Assembly: GCF_907163265.1 (NCBI RefSeq)
Contig: NZ_CAJQUM010000001.1
Location: 2,852,001-2,916,000, forward strand
Reading direction: 5' to 3'
DNA from: Georgfuchsia toluolica
Lineage (GTDB): Bacteria; Pseudomonadota; Gammaproteobacteria; Burkholderiales; Rhodocyclaceae
Length of the DNA stretch: 64,000 nt
The notes under the pieces are model-generated. The model worked only from the letters and a program-made list of their open reading frames with translations, searched no databases and had not been told where the DNA came from. Below are positions 9,764-19,674 of this stretch, piece by piece (the stretch's first letter is position 1; every line of letters begins with the position of its first letter). The position numbers and the translations under genes are program-made.

Positions 9764-12322
9764 ATGAGCAAGCAACTGATCATTGCCGAAAAACCTTCTG
9801 TTGCGCAGGATATCGCCAAGGCGCTGGGCGGTTTCACGCGCGAGGGCGACTATTTCGAGAGCGACGAATATGTGCTTTCCTCCGCCGTCGGCCATCTGCT
9901 GGAACTGGCGGTGCCGGAGGAATACGACGTCAAGCGCGGCAAATGGAGCTTCACCCATCTGCCCATGATTCCGCCGCGCTTCACGCTCAATCCGATCGAA
10001 AAAACCGCCGATCGCCTGCGCCTGCTGACACGGCTGGCCAAGCGCAAGGATGTCGCCGCGCTGATCAATGCCTGTGACGCGGGGCGCGAGGGCGAACTGA
10101 TTTTCCGCTACGTGATGCAACATGCGCTGGGCGAAAAGGTCAAGCCGATCCGGCGCCTCTGGTTGCAATCGATGACGGCGACTTCGATCCGCGACGGCTT
10201 TGCCCATCTGCGCAGCAACGAAGAGATGCTGCCGCTGGCCGATGCCGCGCGCTGCCGTTCCGAGGCCGACTGGCTGATCGGCATCAACGGCACGCGGGCG
10301 ATGACCGCCTTCAATTCCAAGGAGGGGGGGTTCTACAAGACCCCGGTCGGCCGCGTGCAGACGCCGACGCTGGCGATCCTGGTCGAACGCGAAAAACGCA
10401 TTCGCGAGTTCCAGTCGCGCGATTACTGGGAAGTCGAGGCGGAGTTCAAATGTGTCGCTGGCCTTTATCGCGGACGCTGGTTCGACGAGAAATTCAGGAA
10501 AGCCGACGACGAGCACGCCAAGGCAGAACGGCTGTGGGAGCAAGCCAGGGCCGAGGCCATCCGCAGCAAGTGTCTCGGCAAGCATGGCGCGGTCGAGGAA
10601 GAGAGCAAGCCCAAAACCGAGGCCTGTCCGATGCTCTACGACCTCACCAGCTTGCAGCGCGATGCCAACGGCCGCTTCGGCTTCTCGGCGAAAAATACCT
10701 TGGGCCTGGCACAGGCGCTATACGAGCGGCATAAGGTGCTGACCTACCCGCGTACCGACGCGCGGCAACTGCCCGAGGATTACATCGCGACGGTGAAAGA
10801 GACGCTGGGCAATCTCGCAGATACGGCATATGGCAAGTTCGCCAGCCATATTCTCAAAAGCGGCTGGGTACATCCGAACAAGCGCATTTTCAACAACGCC
10901 AAGATATCGGATCACTTTGCCATTGTACCCACCGGCGTGGTGCCGAAGAGTCTCTCCGAACCGGAACAAAAACTTTACGACTTGGTCATGAAGCGCTTCC
11001 TGGCGATCTTCTATCCGGCCGCCGAATACAACATCACGACGCGCATCACCCGTGTCGAGGGCGAAGCCTTCAAGACCGAGGGCAAGGTGCTGGTCACGGC
11101 GGGCTGGCTTGCCGTGTATGGACGTGAAGCGCAGGGCAGTGAGGAAGAGACGCCGAACCTGCCGCCGCTGGAGCCCAAGGAAAGGGTCTGGGCCAACGAT
11201 GTCGAGGTCAAGGCCAAGGCAACCCAGCCGCCGCCGCGGTTCAATGAGGCGACGCTGCTCTCGGCCATGGAAGGCGCCGGCAAGCTGGTCGAGGACGATG
11301 AGTTGCGCGAAGCGATGGCGGAACGCGGTCTTGGCACCCCAGCGACGCGCGCCGCCACCATCGAAGGACTGATCGCCGAGGAATACGTGCACCGCAACGG
11401 GCGCGAGTTGCAGGCCACCGCCAAGGCCTTCTCGCTATTGTTCGCGCTGGAAAATCTTGGCGTCGACGAAATCCGCTCGCCGGAACTGACCGGCGAATGG
11501 GAGCACAAACTCAAGCAGATGGAACACGGTCAGCTTGGGCGCGACGAGTTCATGAGCCACATCGTTTCCAAGACCCAGGAAATGGTGAACAGCATCAAGC
11601 ACGGCGAGTTGCCGGACGCGGCTTTCGGCACCCTGAAAACGCCCTGCCCGCGCTGCGGCGGCCAGATCAAGGAGGGCTACAAGAAGTTCGAGTGCCAGGG
11701 TTGCGACTACAAGTTGTGGAAGGTCGTTGCCAGCCGCCAGTGGGAACCGGAGGAAATGGACGAACTATTGAGCAAGGGCGTGATCGGCCCGGTGCAGGGT
11801 TTTCGCAGCAAGATGGGCCGCGCCTTCGCCGCCATGGTGAAGCTGAATGCCGACAAGATGCCGGAGTTCGATTTTGGCCAGGGCAATGAGGGCGATGCGG
11901 AGGAAGTCGACTTCAGCGCGCAGCAGACGCTGGGCAACTGCCCCAAATGCGGCGCCCGCATTTTCGAGCATGGCATGAGCTACGTCTGCGAAAAATCCGT
12001 CGGACCGAACAAGAGTTGCGATTTTCGTTCCGGCAAGGTGATCCTGCAACAGGAAATTTCGCGCGCCGAAATGCAAAAGCTGCTGGAAACCGGCAAAACC
12101 AGCCTGTTGAAGGACTTCATTTCATCGCGCACGCGGCGCAAGTTTTCTGCTTACCTGGTGCGCGGCGCCGATGGCAAGGTCGGGTTCGAGTTCGAGGCCA
12201 GAACTCCCAAAGCGGCGCCAAAGGCCGCCGCAAAATCGGCAACCGCGAGCAAGGCTGCGGTCGACGTTCCCGAGACAAAACCGGCGGCGAAAACGGCGAA
12301 GAAGCGCGCCAGCAAGAAATAG
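9764..12322 (+). CDS. topB: DNA topoisomerase III (type IA)
   Basis: The 852-residue protein opens with the Toprim motif (IAEKPSVAQDIAKALGG) and has the acidic Toprim centre ACDAGREGELIFRY. The catalytic tyrosine is Tyr328 in LTYPRTDARQLP, the same position as in E. coli TopB. After the core there are two four-cysteine zinc ribbon regions (CPRCGG near residue 628, paired with CQGCDY; CPKCGA near 726), as in longer topoisomerases III. The final about 50 residues are Ala/Lys-rich (KAAPKAAAKSATASKAA), a basic DNA-binding tail. It decatenates DNA during replication and recombination. Confidence 0.96.
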   Translation: MSKQLIIAEKPSVAQDIAKALGGFTREGDYFESDEYVLSSAVGHLLELAVPEEYDVKRGKWSFTHLPMIPPRFTLNPIEKTADRLRLLTRLAKRKDVAALINACDAGREGELIFRYVMQHALGEKVKPIRRLWLQSMTATSIRDGFAHLRSNEEMLPLADAARCRSEADWLIGINGTRAMTAFNSKEGGFYKTPVGRVQTPTLAILVEREKRIREFQSRDYWEVEAEFKCVAGLYRGRWFDEKFRKADDEHAKAERLWEQARAEAIRSKCLGKHGAVEEESKPKTEACPMLYDLTSLQRDANGRFGFSAKNTLGLAQALYERHKVLTYPRTDARQLPEDYIATVKETLGNLADTAYGKFASHILKSGWVHPNKRIFNNAKISDHFAIVPTGVVPKSLSEPEQKLYDLVMKRFLAIFYPAAEYNITTRITRVEGEAFKTEGKVLVTAGWLAVYGREAQGSEEETPNLPPLEPKERVWANDVEVKAKATQPPPRFNEATLLSAMEGAGKLVEDDELREAMAERGLGTPATRAATIEGLIAEEYVHRNGRELQATAKAFSLLFALENLGVDEIRSPELTGEWEHKLKQMEHGQLGRDEFMSHIVSKTQEMVNSIKHGELPDAAFGTLKTPCPRCGGQIKEGYKKFECQGCDYKLWKVVASRQWEPEEMDELLSKGVIGPVQGFRSKMGRAFAAMVKLNADKMPEFDFGQGNEGDAEEVDFSAQQTLGNCPKCGARIFEHGMSYVCEKSVGPNKSCDFRSGKVILQQEISRAEMQKLLETGKTSLLKDFISSRTRRKFSAYLVRGADGKVGFEFEARTPKAAPKAAAKSATASKAAVDVPETKPAAKTAKKRASKK

Positions 12323-12360
12323 CCGCTCCAAGCTATTGGAACTTCTGCGCCACGCTCGGG

Positions 12361-13284
12361 CTATTTCGATTTGATGGCCCTGGTGCCCGGCAGCCGGCAG
12401 TCGAGCAGGGCCTTGCGCACCACGTCGATGGCGCGGTAGCGCGGGTAGGTAGCGCGCCATACCAGTGCCACGCGCCGCGTTGGCTGCGGCTCGGCGAAGG
12501 GCCGCACGCACAGCAGCGGATCTTTCGGACTGATGCCGTCGACGGCCGAGGCCGGCATCACCGTGACGCCGATGCCGCTTGCGACCATGAGACGTATGGT
12601 TTCGAGCGAACCGCCTTCGAGAATATGCGGCAAGGTTCCAAGCTGCTGGCTCGCCGGAGAACACAGATCCAGCACCTGATCGCGGAAACAGTTGCCGGGC
12701 CCGAGCATGAGCAGTTGCGTCTCCAGCAGTACCGAGGCTTTCACTGCTTTCTGTTCCGCCAGCGGACTGTCGATCGGACAGAGCAAACGGAACGCTTCGT
12801 CATATACGGGCTGTGCGACCAGACCCGGCTCGTCGACAGGCAGCGCCATGATGCCGATGTCGAGTTCGCCGGACTTGATCCTGGCCAGCAGATTCACCGT
12901 AAAATTTTCCTCGATGATCAGCGGCATCGCTGGCGCGCGCTGTTTGAGCAACGGCACCAGCTTCGGCAGCAGGTAGGGCGCGATGGTATAGATGCAGCCG
13001 AGCCGCAGTACTCCGGCGAGCGGATCCTTGCCGGCGCCGGCCACCTCCGCCACCCGCAACACTTCGCTCAACACGCGTTCCGCCTGCGCGGCGACGGCGG
13101 CGCCGATCCCGGTCACCCTGACTTCGTTGGCCGCGCGCTCGAAGAGGATCACCCCCAGCTCGTCTTCCAGTTTCTTGATGGCCACGCTCAGCGTTGGTTG
13201 CGACACGGAGCATTTGTCCGCGGCGCGGCCGAAATGGCGTTCGTGCGCCAGCGCAATGACATAGCGAAGTTCGGTAAGCGTCAT
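12361..13284 (-). CDS. oxyR: LysR-type peroxide sensor OxyR
   Basis: The 307-residue protein has the N-terminal LysR helix-turn-helix (FGRAADKCSVSQPTLSVAIKKLEDELG) and a periplasmic-binding-type sensor domain. The redox cysteines stand in GNCFRDQVLDLC at residues 199 and 208, the same positions and spacing as in E. coli OxyR, which is strong support over other LysR members. Peroxide should join them by a disulfide and turn on antioxidant genes. It converges with topB (38 bp gap). Its own promoter lies in the following spacer. A catalase-like gene occurs elsewhere in the window (59.5 kb) but a link is only a guess. Confidence 0.94.
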   Translation of the reverse strand: MTLTELRYVIALAHERHFGRAADKCSVSQPTLSVAIKKLEDELGVILFERAANEVRVTGIGAAVAAQAERVLSEVLRVAEVAGAGKDPLAGVLRLGCIYTIAPYLLPKLVPLLKQRAPAMPLIIEENFTVNLLARIKSGELDIGIMALPVDEPGLVAQPVYDEAFRLLCPIDSPLAEQKAVKASVLLETQLLMLGPGNCFRDQVLDLCSPASQQLGTLPHILEGGSLETIRLMVASGIGVTVMPASAVDGISPKDPLLCVRPFAEPQPTRRVALVWRATYPRYRAIDVVRKALLDCRLPGTRAIKSK

Positions 13285-13667
13285 GGCGCGATTATGCCAA
13301 AGCCGGCGCCGGCATGTTTTGTCATGAGTGTGAAAGATGGCAATGAATGTCTCAACATTCCGGCACTACTTGGCCGGGGATCGATCTGCTATCGCAAATT
13401 TCCGGCATTTAGGCAGTGATAGTTTCCGGCAATTTATGTAATCCGTCCGGCAATTCCAGTCCGCATTCTGGCCAGCGGCGAAATTGAGCTTCTCGCGCAT
13501 TGTGGTACTTCGTGGTCTGGCTCAAGGCGAAGTCAAGCTGAACACAGCGGTCGATCTCATCAGGGCATCAAGGTCATAAGGAACGTGTGCGAAGGTAGGC
13601 AAATGTGCATAGGTCCCGATAATGACTCTCTGAAACCCGTCACCCCCGGGGATGTTGCGAGCATCGA
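13285..13667. other. Non-coding spacer with four TCCGGCA repeats, possible insertion-sequence remnant
   Basis: No convincing gene lies in these 383 bp. Four direct copies of (T)TCCGGCA occur at 13358, 13400, 13424 and 13446, with spacing of 42, 24 and 22 bp. Several short direct repeats in a row are typical of sub-terminal transposase binding sites, and the base composition differs from the flanks. I see no transposase fragment and no matching opposite end. The oxyR promoter should lie at its left edge. Confidence 0.45.
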
Positions 13668-14675
13668 TCAGATGTCGATGCAGATCTTGCCGAAATGCTT
13701 GCCCGTCTCCTGATAGCGGAAAGCGTCCGCCAGGCCTTCCAGCGGGAAGCTCTTGTCCAGCACCGGCTTGATGCCGTTGGCCTCGATGGCGCGGATCATG
13801 TCGAGCTGGTGACAACGGCTGCCGACCGCAAGGCCGATGATCCTCAGCTCGCTGATCAACATCTGCGCAACCGGCACTTCCCCGGACATACCAGTGAGAA
13901 CACCGATCACGGCGATGTGTCCGCCTCGGCGGCAGGCAGTCATGGATTGCGGCAGATTGCCGACGCCGCCGACTTCCACAACGTGGTCCACGCCGCGCCC
14001 GCCGGTCAGGTCCCTGGCCGCGGCGCCCCAGTTTTTCGTAGTGCGATAGTTGATCAGGTGATCGGCGCCGAGGGCTTTGAGGCGTTCGAGCTTTTCGTCC
14101 GACGACGAGGTTGCAATTACCGTCGCACCGCAGGCCTTGGCGAACTGTAGGGCGAAGATCGAAACGCCGCCCGTACCCTGCACCAGCACTACGTCGCCAG
14201 CCTTGATGTTGCCGTTCACCACCAACGCGCGCCATGCCGTGACACCGGCGCAGGTGAGGGTCGCCGCTTCCTTGTGGCTGTAACCGGCCGGGACGTGAGT
14301 AAAGCAATTCGCCTTGGTGACCACCAACTCGCGGGAATAGCCGTCGATGCCGTCACCGGGCACCGAGGCGAAACCGGTGACGAGCGGGTCGCCGTCGGCC
14401 CAGTCGGTAAAGAAAGTCGACACCACCGCATCGCCCACGGCGAATTCGGTGACTGCCGAACCGACGGCCACGACTTCGCCTGCGCCATCCGACATCAGGA
14501 TGCGTCCGTCATCCGAAGGCATCTTGCCGACCGCGATCAGGTAATCGTGAAAATTGAGCGAGCTGGCTCGCAGACGGACCTTGATTTCATCGGGCCCAGG
14601 AGCTCCGGGCTCGGCAAGCGTGGACACATAAAGATTGTTGAGGCCGCCAGGTTTCTTGACTTGTACTGCTTTCAT
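13668..14675 (-). CDS. Zinc-independent MDR-family alcohol dehydrogenase / quinone oxidoreductase
   Basis: The ATG at 14675 is chosen because GGAGAAAAAGTC precedes it; a longer frame reaches 14714. The 335-residue protein has the GroES-like N-terminal domain (LRASSLNFHDYLIAVGKMP) and a Rossmann NAD(P) domain (VLVQGTGGVSIFALQFAKA, then ATSSSDEKLERLKALGADH). The cysteine cluster of the structural zinc lobe is missing and the usual catalytic Cys/His zinc ligands are not evident, so it fits the quinone-oxidoreductase-like branch. The substrate is unknown. It is a single gene, with the tRNA-Gly upstream. Confidence 0.85.
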   Translation of the reverse strand: MKAVQVKKPGGLNNLYVSTLAEPGAPGPDEIKVRLRASSLNFHDYLIAVGKMPSDDGRILMSDGAGEVVAVGSAVTEFAVGDAVVSTFFTDWADGDPLVTGFASVPGDGIDGYSRELVVTKANCFTHVPAGYSHKEAATLTCAGVTAWRALVVNGNIKAGDVVLVQGTGGVSIFALQFAKACGATVIATSSSDEKLERLKALGADHLINYRTTKNWGAAARDLTGGRGVDHVVEVGGVGNLPQSMTACRRGGHIAVIGVLTGMSGEVPVAQMLISELRIIGLAVGSRCHQLDMIRAIEANGIKPVLDKSFPLEGLADAFRYQETGKHFGKICIDI

Positions 14676-15002
14676 GACTTTTTCTCCGTGGGTACGAAAT
14701 GGGTGACCCGGCAAATAAGCGCTGTTGCACTGGAACCCCCGTTGGTTTCCGGATTGAAATTCCCGGAAAACTTGGACTGGATTGGGCCGGTCACGTCAAC
14801 AGGAATTGCCCGATTTGCGCAAGCCGTATTGAGCAGTAATTATCGTCCAAGAAGCACAGCCAGAAAGATATTTCATTGCTTATGTGACCTGTCAGATGTA
14901 ATACTAATTTTCGTACCTATGTCCGCTATGCGGTCAGTAGGTGACACTGAATCAACAGAGGCCAGAATCGACAATGAGAGCGCGCTTGCGCGGAGGGCGT
15001 TC
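14676..15002. other. Spacer without recognisable gene
   Basis: This 327-bp stretch between the dehydrogenase start and the tRNA-Gly 3' end holds only short open frames without ribosome binding sites or recognisable products. The part at 14815-14940 is richer in A+T (for example TAATACTAATTTTCG) and could hold the promoter for the minus-strand dehydrogenase. A small GC dyad, GAGCGCGCTTGCGCGGAGGGCG, lies near 14980 just downstream of the tRNA and may help end its transcript. Confidence 0.4.
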
Positions 15003-15076
15003 TGGAGCGGGCGAAGGGAGTCGAACCCTCTTCATGAGCTTGGGAAGCTCAGGTAATGCCGTTATACGACGCCCGC
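15003..15076 (-). tRNA. tRNA-Gly (anticodon CCC)
   Basis: Read on the minus strand the 74 nt fold as a tRNA: acceptor GCGGGCG (15076-15070) pairs with CGCCCGC, the anticodon arm is TGAGC-TTCCCAA-GCTCA giving anticodon CCC, and the T arm contains GGTTCGACTCC. CCA is encoded at the 3' end (15005-15003). It reads GGG glycine codons. Confidence 0.95.
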
Positions 15077-15313
15077 AACAGTGCGCATTTTACGGGGATA
15101 CCAGTGTTGCGGCAAATTGTTGTGATTACTGGGATCGCTGCCTTGCCGGCGATCGGAGCAGTTAAACCATCAGCATCGTATGACGCAAGAGGATAGCCTC
15201 CGGGCATCAACCGCAATCCCAGCGCCTTTGGACGGTGCAACAGAATGTTCCGTGCGCGGCAAGCAGTTTGGCAAGCTGATGAAAAGGGTTCGCATGCTAG
15301 AATTCTTCACCCC

Positions 15314-15520
15314 ATGAACAGCATCATTACGCTCAACGGCGAAAAGCGGCCGCTCGGCCAGATCGCCACCGTTGCCGCACTGCTCGACAGCCTCGGACAC
15401 GGCGGCAAGCGCGTGGCGGTCGAGAAGAACGGCGAGATTGTGCCCAAGAGCCTGCATCCTGTAACCCGGCTCGCGGATGGTGACCGCATCGAGATTGTGG
15501 TTGCCGTCGGCGGCGGTTAA
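15314..15520 (+). CDS. thiS: Sulfur carrier protein ThiS
   Basis: The 68-residue protein has the ubiquitin-like ThiS fold and ends in Gly-Gly-Gly, the tail that is adenylated and thiocarboxylated to carry sulfur into the thiazole ring of thiamine. The ATG at 15314 is chosen because the family begins at [12 protein letters not shown]. thiG follows after 11 bp. ThiF is not in this window. The leader upstream has no recognisable TPP riboswitch. A TAGAAT box at 15298 is too close to the start codon to serve as an ordinary promoter. Confidence 0.93.
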   Translation: MNSIITLNGEKRPLGQIATVAALLDSLGHGGKRVAVEKNGEIVPKSLHPVTRLADGDRIEIVVAVGGG

Positions 15521-15531
15521 ACCCATTCAAA

Positions 15532-16323
15532 ATGAATACTACTGACCCGCTTATCATCGCCGGCAAGTCCTACAGTTCGCGTCTGCTGGTTGGTACCGGC
15601 AAGTACAAGGATTTCGCGCAGACGCGTGAGGCGATCGTCGCCTCCGGCGCGCAGATCGTCACCGTGGCGATCCGCCGCACCAACATCGGCCAGGACCCGA
15701 ACCAGCCCTCGCTGCTCGACGCCTTGCCGCCTTCCGAATTCACTTATCTGCCCAATACCGCGGGCTGTTTCAGCGCCGACGATGCGGTGCGCACCCTGCG
15801 CCTGGCGCGCGAACTGCTGGATGGCCACGAGCTGGTCAAGCTCGAAGTGCTGGGCGACAAGGAAACGCTGTTCCCCAACATGCCGGAGACGCTCAAGGCC
15901 GCCGAGACGCTGGTCAAGGAAGGCTTCAAGGTCATGGTTTATTGTTCCGACGACCCGATCCAGGCAAAGATGCTCGAAGATATCGGCTGCGTCGCCGTGA
16001 TGCCGTTGGCATCGCTGATCGGTTCCGGCATGGGCATCCTCAACCCGTGGAACCTCAGGCTCATCATCGATCAGGCGAAGGTGCCGGTGCTGGTGGATGC
16101 CGGCGTCGGCACGGCGTCCGATGCGGCGATCGCGTTGGAGCTCGGCTGCGACGGCGTGCTGATGAATACGGCCATCGCGCTGGCGCGCGACCCGGTGCTG
16201 ATGGCGGGCGCCATGAAAAAGGCGGTGGAGGCCGGGCGCGAAGCATGGCGCGCCGGGCGCATGCCGAAAAAATTATATGCCGCCAGCCCGAGTTCGCCGA
16301 CGGCGGGATTGATCGGCAGTTGA
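15532..16323 (+). CDS. thiG: Thiazole synthase ThiG
   Basis: The 263-residue protein is full length and shows the ThiG barrel features: [11 protein letters not shown] near residue 20, the Schiff-base lysine in VKLEVLGD near residue 104, and phosphate-binding loops [23 protein letters not shown] and MNTAIALA(R)DP. It joins deoxyxylulose phosphate, dehydroglycine and ThiS-thiocarboxylate into the thiazole phosphate of thiamine. It is co-transcribed with thiS, and its stop codon overlaps the TTG start of the next gene. Confidence 0.97.
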   Translation: MNTTDPLIIAGKSYSSRLLVGTGKYKDFAQTREAIVASGAQIVTVAIRRTNIGQDPNQPSLLDALPPSEFTYLPNTAGCFSADDAVRTLRLARELLDGHELVKLEVLGDKETLFPNMPETLKAAETLVKEGFKVMVYCSDDPIQAKMLEDIGCVAVMPLASLIGSGMGILNPWNLRLIIDQAKVPVLVDAGVGTASDAAIALELGCDGVLMNTAIALARDPVLMAGAMKKAVEAGREAWRAGRMPKKLYAASPSSPTAGLIGS

Positions 16324-17099
16324 AATCCCTCTTCGTCCTGTTCTGGACGTTGTTGGCCGCGCTGCCACTGCATGCCGAGACTCCGCAATTGGTTCAGCGG
16401 CAGCAGGGTTATGCCATCGACAATCCGCGCGTGCTGGTGCAGCAACGCCTGTTCGGCCTTGCCCACGGGATCGCCCTGCTCGCGGCGACCTGCGGGCGCG
16501 AACCCGCTTATCGCGAAACGCTGCCGCCGGTCTATGCCGAATGGCAGGAGCGGCAGGAGTCGACCATCGCGGCGAGTCAGCGCGACCTGGCGCGCTATTA
16601 CTTCCGCGACCGCGCCCTCGAAGCCACACGCCGCGACATCGCGCACGCGCTCAAGCTCAAGGACAGTCTCTCCCTCAAGCCTGGATCGCAAGACCTGCAT
16701 GCGGCCTGCGCTACCTTTGTCGAAGCGCTGGGCAAACCGCGCTATGACCTGGGGCGGCAATACTTGATGCTGTCGTTGGCCTGGCGGCTTTCCGAAGCAA
16801 TGGCCACGGAAGCCCGGGTAGAAGCCTGTCGCGCCAGGCTACCCGTCGAGGAAACCGCGCGCCTCGATGAGTCGGCGCTTCTGTGGCAGCAGGCCTTCGA
16901 TGCCGGCATCGAGGAAGCGAAGAAAACACTGGCGCAGCGCTGGGACGATGTGCAACTCGATGGCACATTCGACGAATGGATGGCGCGTGCGCGCGAGGAC
17001 GGAAAACGCAGCGCCGTGGCGGAACGCTGCAACACCCTGGCCCAATGGCTGCTGACACGAAAAGCCGATCCCGATGACGCATTCAACACCGAGCCCTGA
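16320..17099 (+). CDS. Exported protein of unknown function, TTG start
   Basis: A start at TTG 16320 overlaps the thiG stop (TTGA) and gives 259 residues beginning with a complete signal peptide ([19 protein letters not shown], cut before ETPQ), which strongly supports this start over longer frames that run inside thiG. The mature part is helical, rich in Arg and Ala, with three or four cysteines ([28 protein letters not shown]) that may form periplasmic disulfides. I do not recognise the family. Its 3' end overlaps trmB by 26 bp, so thiS-thiG-this gene-trmB probably form one operon. Confidence 0.8.
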   Translation: MKSLFVLFWTLLAALPLHAETPQLVQRQQGYAIDNPRVLVQQRLFGLAHGIALLAATCGREPAYRETLPPVYAEWQERQESTIAASQRDLARYYFRDRALEATRRDIAHALKLKDSLSLKPGSQDLHAACATFVEALGKPRYDLGRQYLMLSLAWRLSEAMATEARVEACRARLPVEETARLDESALLWQQAFDAGIEEAKKTLAQRWDDVQLDGTFDEWMARAREDGKRSAVAERCNTLAQWLLTRKADPDDAFNTEP

Positions 17100-17805
17100 A
17101 GACCCCGCGCCGCAGCGCAACCATATCCGCAGCTTCGTGTTGCGCCAGGGCCGCGTCTCCAACGCGCAGCAGCGCTATTACGACGAGGGCATGCCGCGCT
17201 GGGGAATCGTCTACCAGCCTGCGCTGCTCGATTTGAGCGGGGTGTTTGGTACCCATGCGCCGCTGATACTTGAAATCGGTTGCGGCATGGGCGAGACGAC
17301 GGCAATGATTGCCGCGGCGCGGCCGGAGTGCAATTTCATCGGCATCGAAGTGCATACCCCGGGCGTCGGCTCCCTGCTCAAGGAAATCGCCACGCGCGAA
17401 CTGAACAATCTGCGCGTGATCCAGCACGACGCGGTCGAGGTGGTGCGCGACATGATCGCGCCGGGGACGCTGGCCGGGATTCACATTTTCTTTCCTGATC
17501 CCTGGCCGAAGAAACGTCACCACAAGCGGCGCCTGATCCAGCCGGCCTTCGTGCATCAACTGGCGCTGCGCCTCGCGCCGTGCGGTTATATCCACTGCGC
17601 CACCGACTGGGAAGAGTATGCATTGCAGATGCTGGAAGTTTTCTCGGGCGAAGCGTTATTGCAAAATACCGCGCGCGGTTTTGCGCTGCGCCCGGGCTAC
17701 CGGCCGCAGACCAAGTTCGAAACGCGAGGCCTGCGTCTCGGTCACGGCGTCTGGGACGTGATCTTTACTCGTCGCCCGGCAGAAAGCGCCGCAACAGCGC
17801 GTTGA
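17074..17805 (+). CDS. trmB: tRNA (guanine-N7)-methyltransferase TrmB
   Basis: The 243-residue protein has the TrmB pattern: an N-terminal [10 protein letters not shown] segment, SAM motif [25 protein letters not shown], the active-site motif [15 protein letters not shown] near residues 136-150, and the C-terminal TKFETRG. It makes m7G46 in tRNA variable loops. Its last 41 bp overlap the 3' end of the convergent hemW gene. Confidence 0.96.
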   Translation: MTHSTPSPEDPAPQRNHIRSFVLRQGRVSNAQQRYYDEGMPRWGIVYQPALLDLSGVFGTHAPLILEIGCGMGETTAMIAAARPECNFIGIEVHTPGVGSLLKEIATRELNNLRVIQHDAVEVVRDMIAPGTLAGIHIFFPDPWPKKRHHKRRLIQPAFVHQLALRLAPCGYIHCATDWEEYALQMLEVFSGEALLQNTARGFALRPGYRPQTKFETRGLRLGHGVWDVIFTRRPAESAATAR

Positions 17806-18964
17806 GAAAACGCTGGCCGCGCACGGTCGGGGCGATATGTTCGGCAGACACCTTGAGCAAGCCTTCGTCTTGGGCTGCCAGCAGCAGGTTTTGTATTCCG
17901 GCCAGTGCCAGCCCGGTGCGTTCCGCATACAACCGCGGCGGGAAACCCTCGCACAGCCGCAGCGCGTTCATCATGAATTCGAAGGGTAATTCGCTGCCGC
18001 CCACGCTGCGGCGTTCCAGCGCGAACTCGCCACGTGCCGCGGCCTGAAGATAGTCGCGCGGCTGCTTGCGCCGCGTTTCGCGCACTACGCCCAAGTGCGA
18101 GGTGAGCTTGCCGTGGGCGCCGGCTCCGATGCCGAGATAGTCGCCGAAGGTCCAGTAGTTGAGATTGTGTCGGCAACGCCAATTTGGTCTGGCGAAGGCC
18201 GAGGTCTCGTAATGTTCATGGCCGGCAGCGGCAAGCACCGCCTCCACCATCTCCTGCATGTCGGCGCAAAGATCGTCGTCGGGCAGCGGCGGCGGCGCAT
18301 GGTGGAACGGCGTGTTCGGTTCCAGCGTCAGGTGGTAGGCAGACAAATGCATGGTAGCGAAACCGAGCGCGGTTTCAACGTCGCGTTGTGCCTGTTCCAG
18401 CGTCTGCTGCGGCAGGCCATACATCAGGTCGAGGTTGATGTTGTCGAAATGCCGTTGCGCCATATCGATGGCGCGCTTTGCCTCGTCGGCCGAGTGAATG
18501 CGGCCCAATGCCTGGAGCATGATGTCATCGAAGCTCTGGATGCCGAGCGAAATGCGGTTGATGCCCGCCGCACGAAAACCTTCGAACTTGCGGGCTTCCA
18601 CCGTGCCGGGATTGGCTTCGAGCGTGATTTCAGCATCGGGCAGCAAAGAGACGCGGGCGCGCACGGCGGCAAGTAGGGTGTCGAATGCTTCCGGCATGAA
18701 CAGGCTGGGCGTGCCGCCGCCGATGAAAATGCTCGATACCGGGCGGCCCCAGATTTGCGGTAGCGCCGCTTCGAGATCGGCGATCAGGGCGGCGATGTAT
18801 TCCGCTTGCGGCAGGACGCCGCGCAGTTCGTGCGAGTTGAAATCGCAATAGGGACATTTGCGCACGCACCAGGGGATATGCACGTAGAGCGCCAGTGGCG
18901 GCGGGGCGGGGAAGCCGGGGGCGTCATCGTGTTTCGCCGCGATGGGAATGACGGGATGGCTCAT
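17765..18964 (-). CDS. hemW: Radical SAM heme chaperone HemW
   Basis: The 399-residue protein begins with the radical SAM cluster CVRKCPYC at Cys33, Cys37 and Cys40, then GGGTPSLF near residue 82 and the substrate/SAM region [12 protein letters not shown]. The short N-terminus before the cluster and the overall size match HemW rather than the longer coproporphyrinogen oxidase HemN. HemW-type proteins bind heme and deliver it to respiratory enzymes. It follows rdgB on the same strand after a gap filled by an inverted repeat, and converges with trmB. Confidence 0.93.
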   Translation of the reverse strand: MSHPVIPIAAKHDDAPGFPAPPPLALYVHIPWCVRKCPYCDFNSHELRGVLPQAEYIAALIADLEAALPQIWGRPVSSIFIGGGTPSLFMPEAFDTLLAAVRARVSLLPDAEITLEANPGTVEARKFEGFRAAGINRISLGIQSFDDIMLQALGRIHSADEAKRAIDMAQRHFDNINLDLMYGLPQQTLEQAQRDVETALGFATMHLSAYHLTLEPNTPFHHAPPPLPDDDLCADMQEMVEAVLAAAGHEHYETSAFARPNWRCRHNLNYWTFGDYLGIGAGAHGKLTSHLGVVRETRRKQPRDYLQAAARGEFALERRSVGGSELPFEFMMNALRLCEGFPPRLYAERTGLALAGIQNLLLAAQDEGLLKVSAEHIAPTVRGQRFLNALLRRFLPGDE

Positions 18965-18984
18965 GGTGAAAACCCTAAAGGCAT

Positions 18985-19081
18985 TTAGCCACAGAGGTCA
19001 CAGAGAGCACAGAGAAAATCAAAAGCAATTTAAAGGTGTCGTCTGGCTTTTCTCTGTGAACTCTGTGTTCTCTGTGGCTAA
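18985..19081. repeat. Inverted repeat of the CACAGAG family
   Basis: Two arms of about 34 bp face each other: TTAGCCACAGAGGTCACAGA... at 18985-19018 and its near-complement at 19048-19081. Each arm is itself made of CACAGAG-type units spaced about 9-10 bp. The right arm contains the rdgB stop codon (TAG, 19080-19078). It could act as a bidirectional terminator or RNA-stabilising hairpin between rdgB and hemW. Confidence 0.85.
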
Positions 19082-19674
19082 GGATTTTGATTTTCTCGTA
19101 GCTTTCTCAACAACTGTTGCAAAGCTACTCCACGATGCGAGATGCGGTTTTTCTCCGCTGCCTCCAGTTCGGCCGCGGTGCAACCATGTTTGGGCAGATA
19201 AAAATATGGGTCGTAGCCGAAGCCGCCTTCGCCGCGTGGCGTAGCGACGATTTCGCCATGCCATTCGCCCTCAGTGATCAGCGGCTGCGGATCGCCGGCA
19301 TGGCGGCAGAGCGCCAGGACACAGACATAATGGGCGCGGCGGTCAGTCTTGCCGGCGAGGTCGGCGATCAATTTGTCGTTGTTGCGCTGATCCGATTTCG
19401 GCTCGCCGGCATAGCGTGCCGAATATACGCCGGGCGCGCCATGTAACGCCGTCACGCAGATGCCCGAGTCGTCGGCCAACGCCGGCAATCCCGTGGCCTG
19501 CGCACAATGGCGCGCCTTGGCCAGCGCATTTTCGACAAAGGTGACGTGTGGCTCCTCGGCTTCGCCGACGTTGAATGCCGACTGCGGCAACAGTTCAATG
19601 CCGAGCGGCGCGAACAACTGTGCGAATTCGCGCAGCTTGCCGGCGTTGTTGGAAGCGAGAACGAGTTTATTCAT
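19078..19674 (-). CDS. rdgB: Non-canonical purine NTP pyrophosphatase (RdgB/HAM1)
   Basis: The 198-residue protein has the HAM1 features: [12 protein letters not shown] at the N-terminus, [31 protein letters not shown], and GFGYDPYFY near residue 150, with a closing NRISHRG motif. It removes dITP, dXTP and ITP from the nucleotide pool. The ATG overlaps the rph stop by 4 bp, so it is translated with RNase PH. Its 3' end lies inside a dispersed inverted repeat. Confidence 0.97.
   Translation of the reverse strand: MNKLVLASNNAGKLREFAQLFAPLGIELLPQSAFNVGEAEEPHVTFVENALAKARHCAQATGLPALADDSGICVTALHGAPGVYSARYAGEPKSDQRNNDKLIADLAGKTDRRAHYVCVLALCRHAGDPQPLITEGEWHGEIVATPRGEGGFGYDPYFYLPKHGCTAAELEAAEKNRISHRGVALQQLLRKLRENQNP

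Noticed and set aside
11947-13419. Open frame of 490 codons across the topB end and oxyR
   Set aside because: It overlaps topB in another frame and oxyR in antisense; no ribosome site or domain.
15077-15313. Possible TPP riboswitch before thiS
   Set aside because: The conserved CUGAGA and ACCUGAUC-type words of the THI element are absent.
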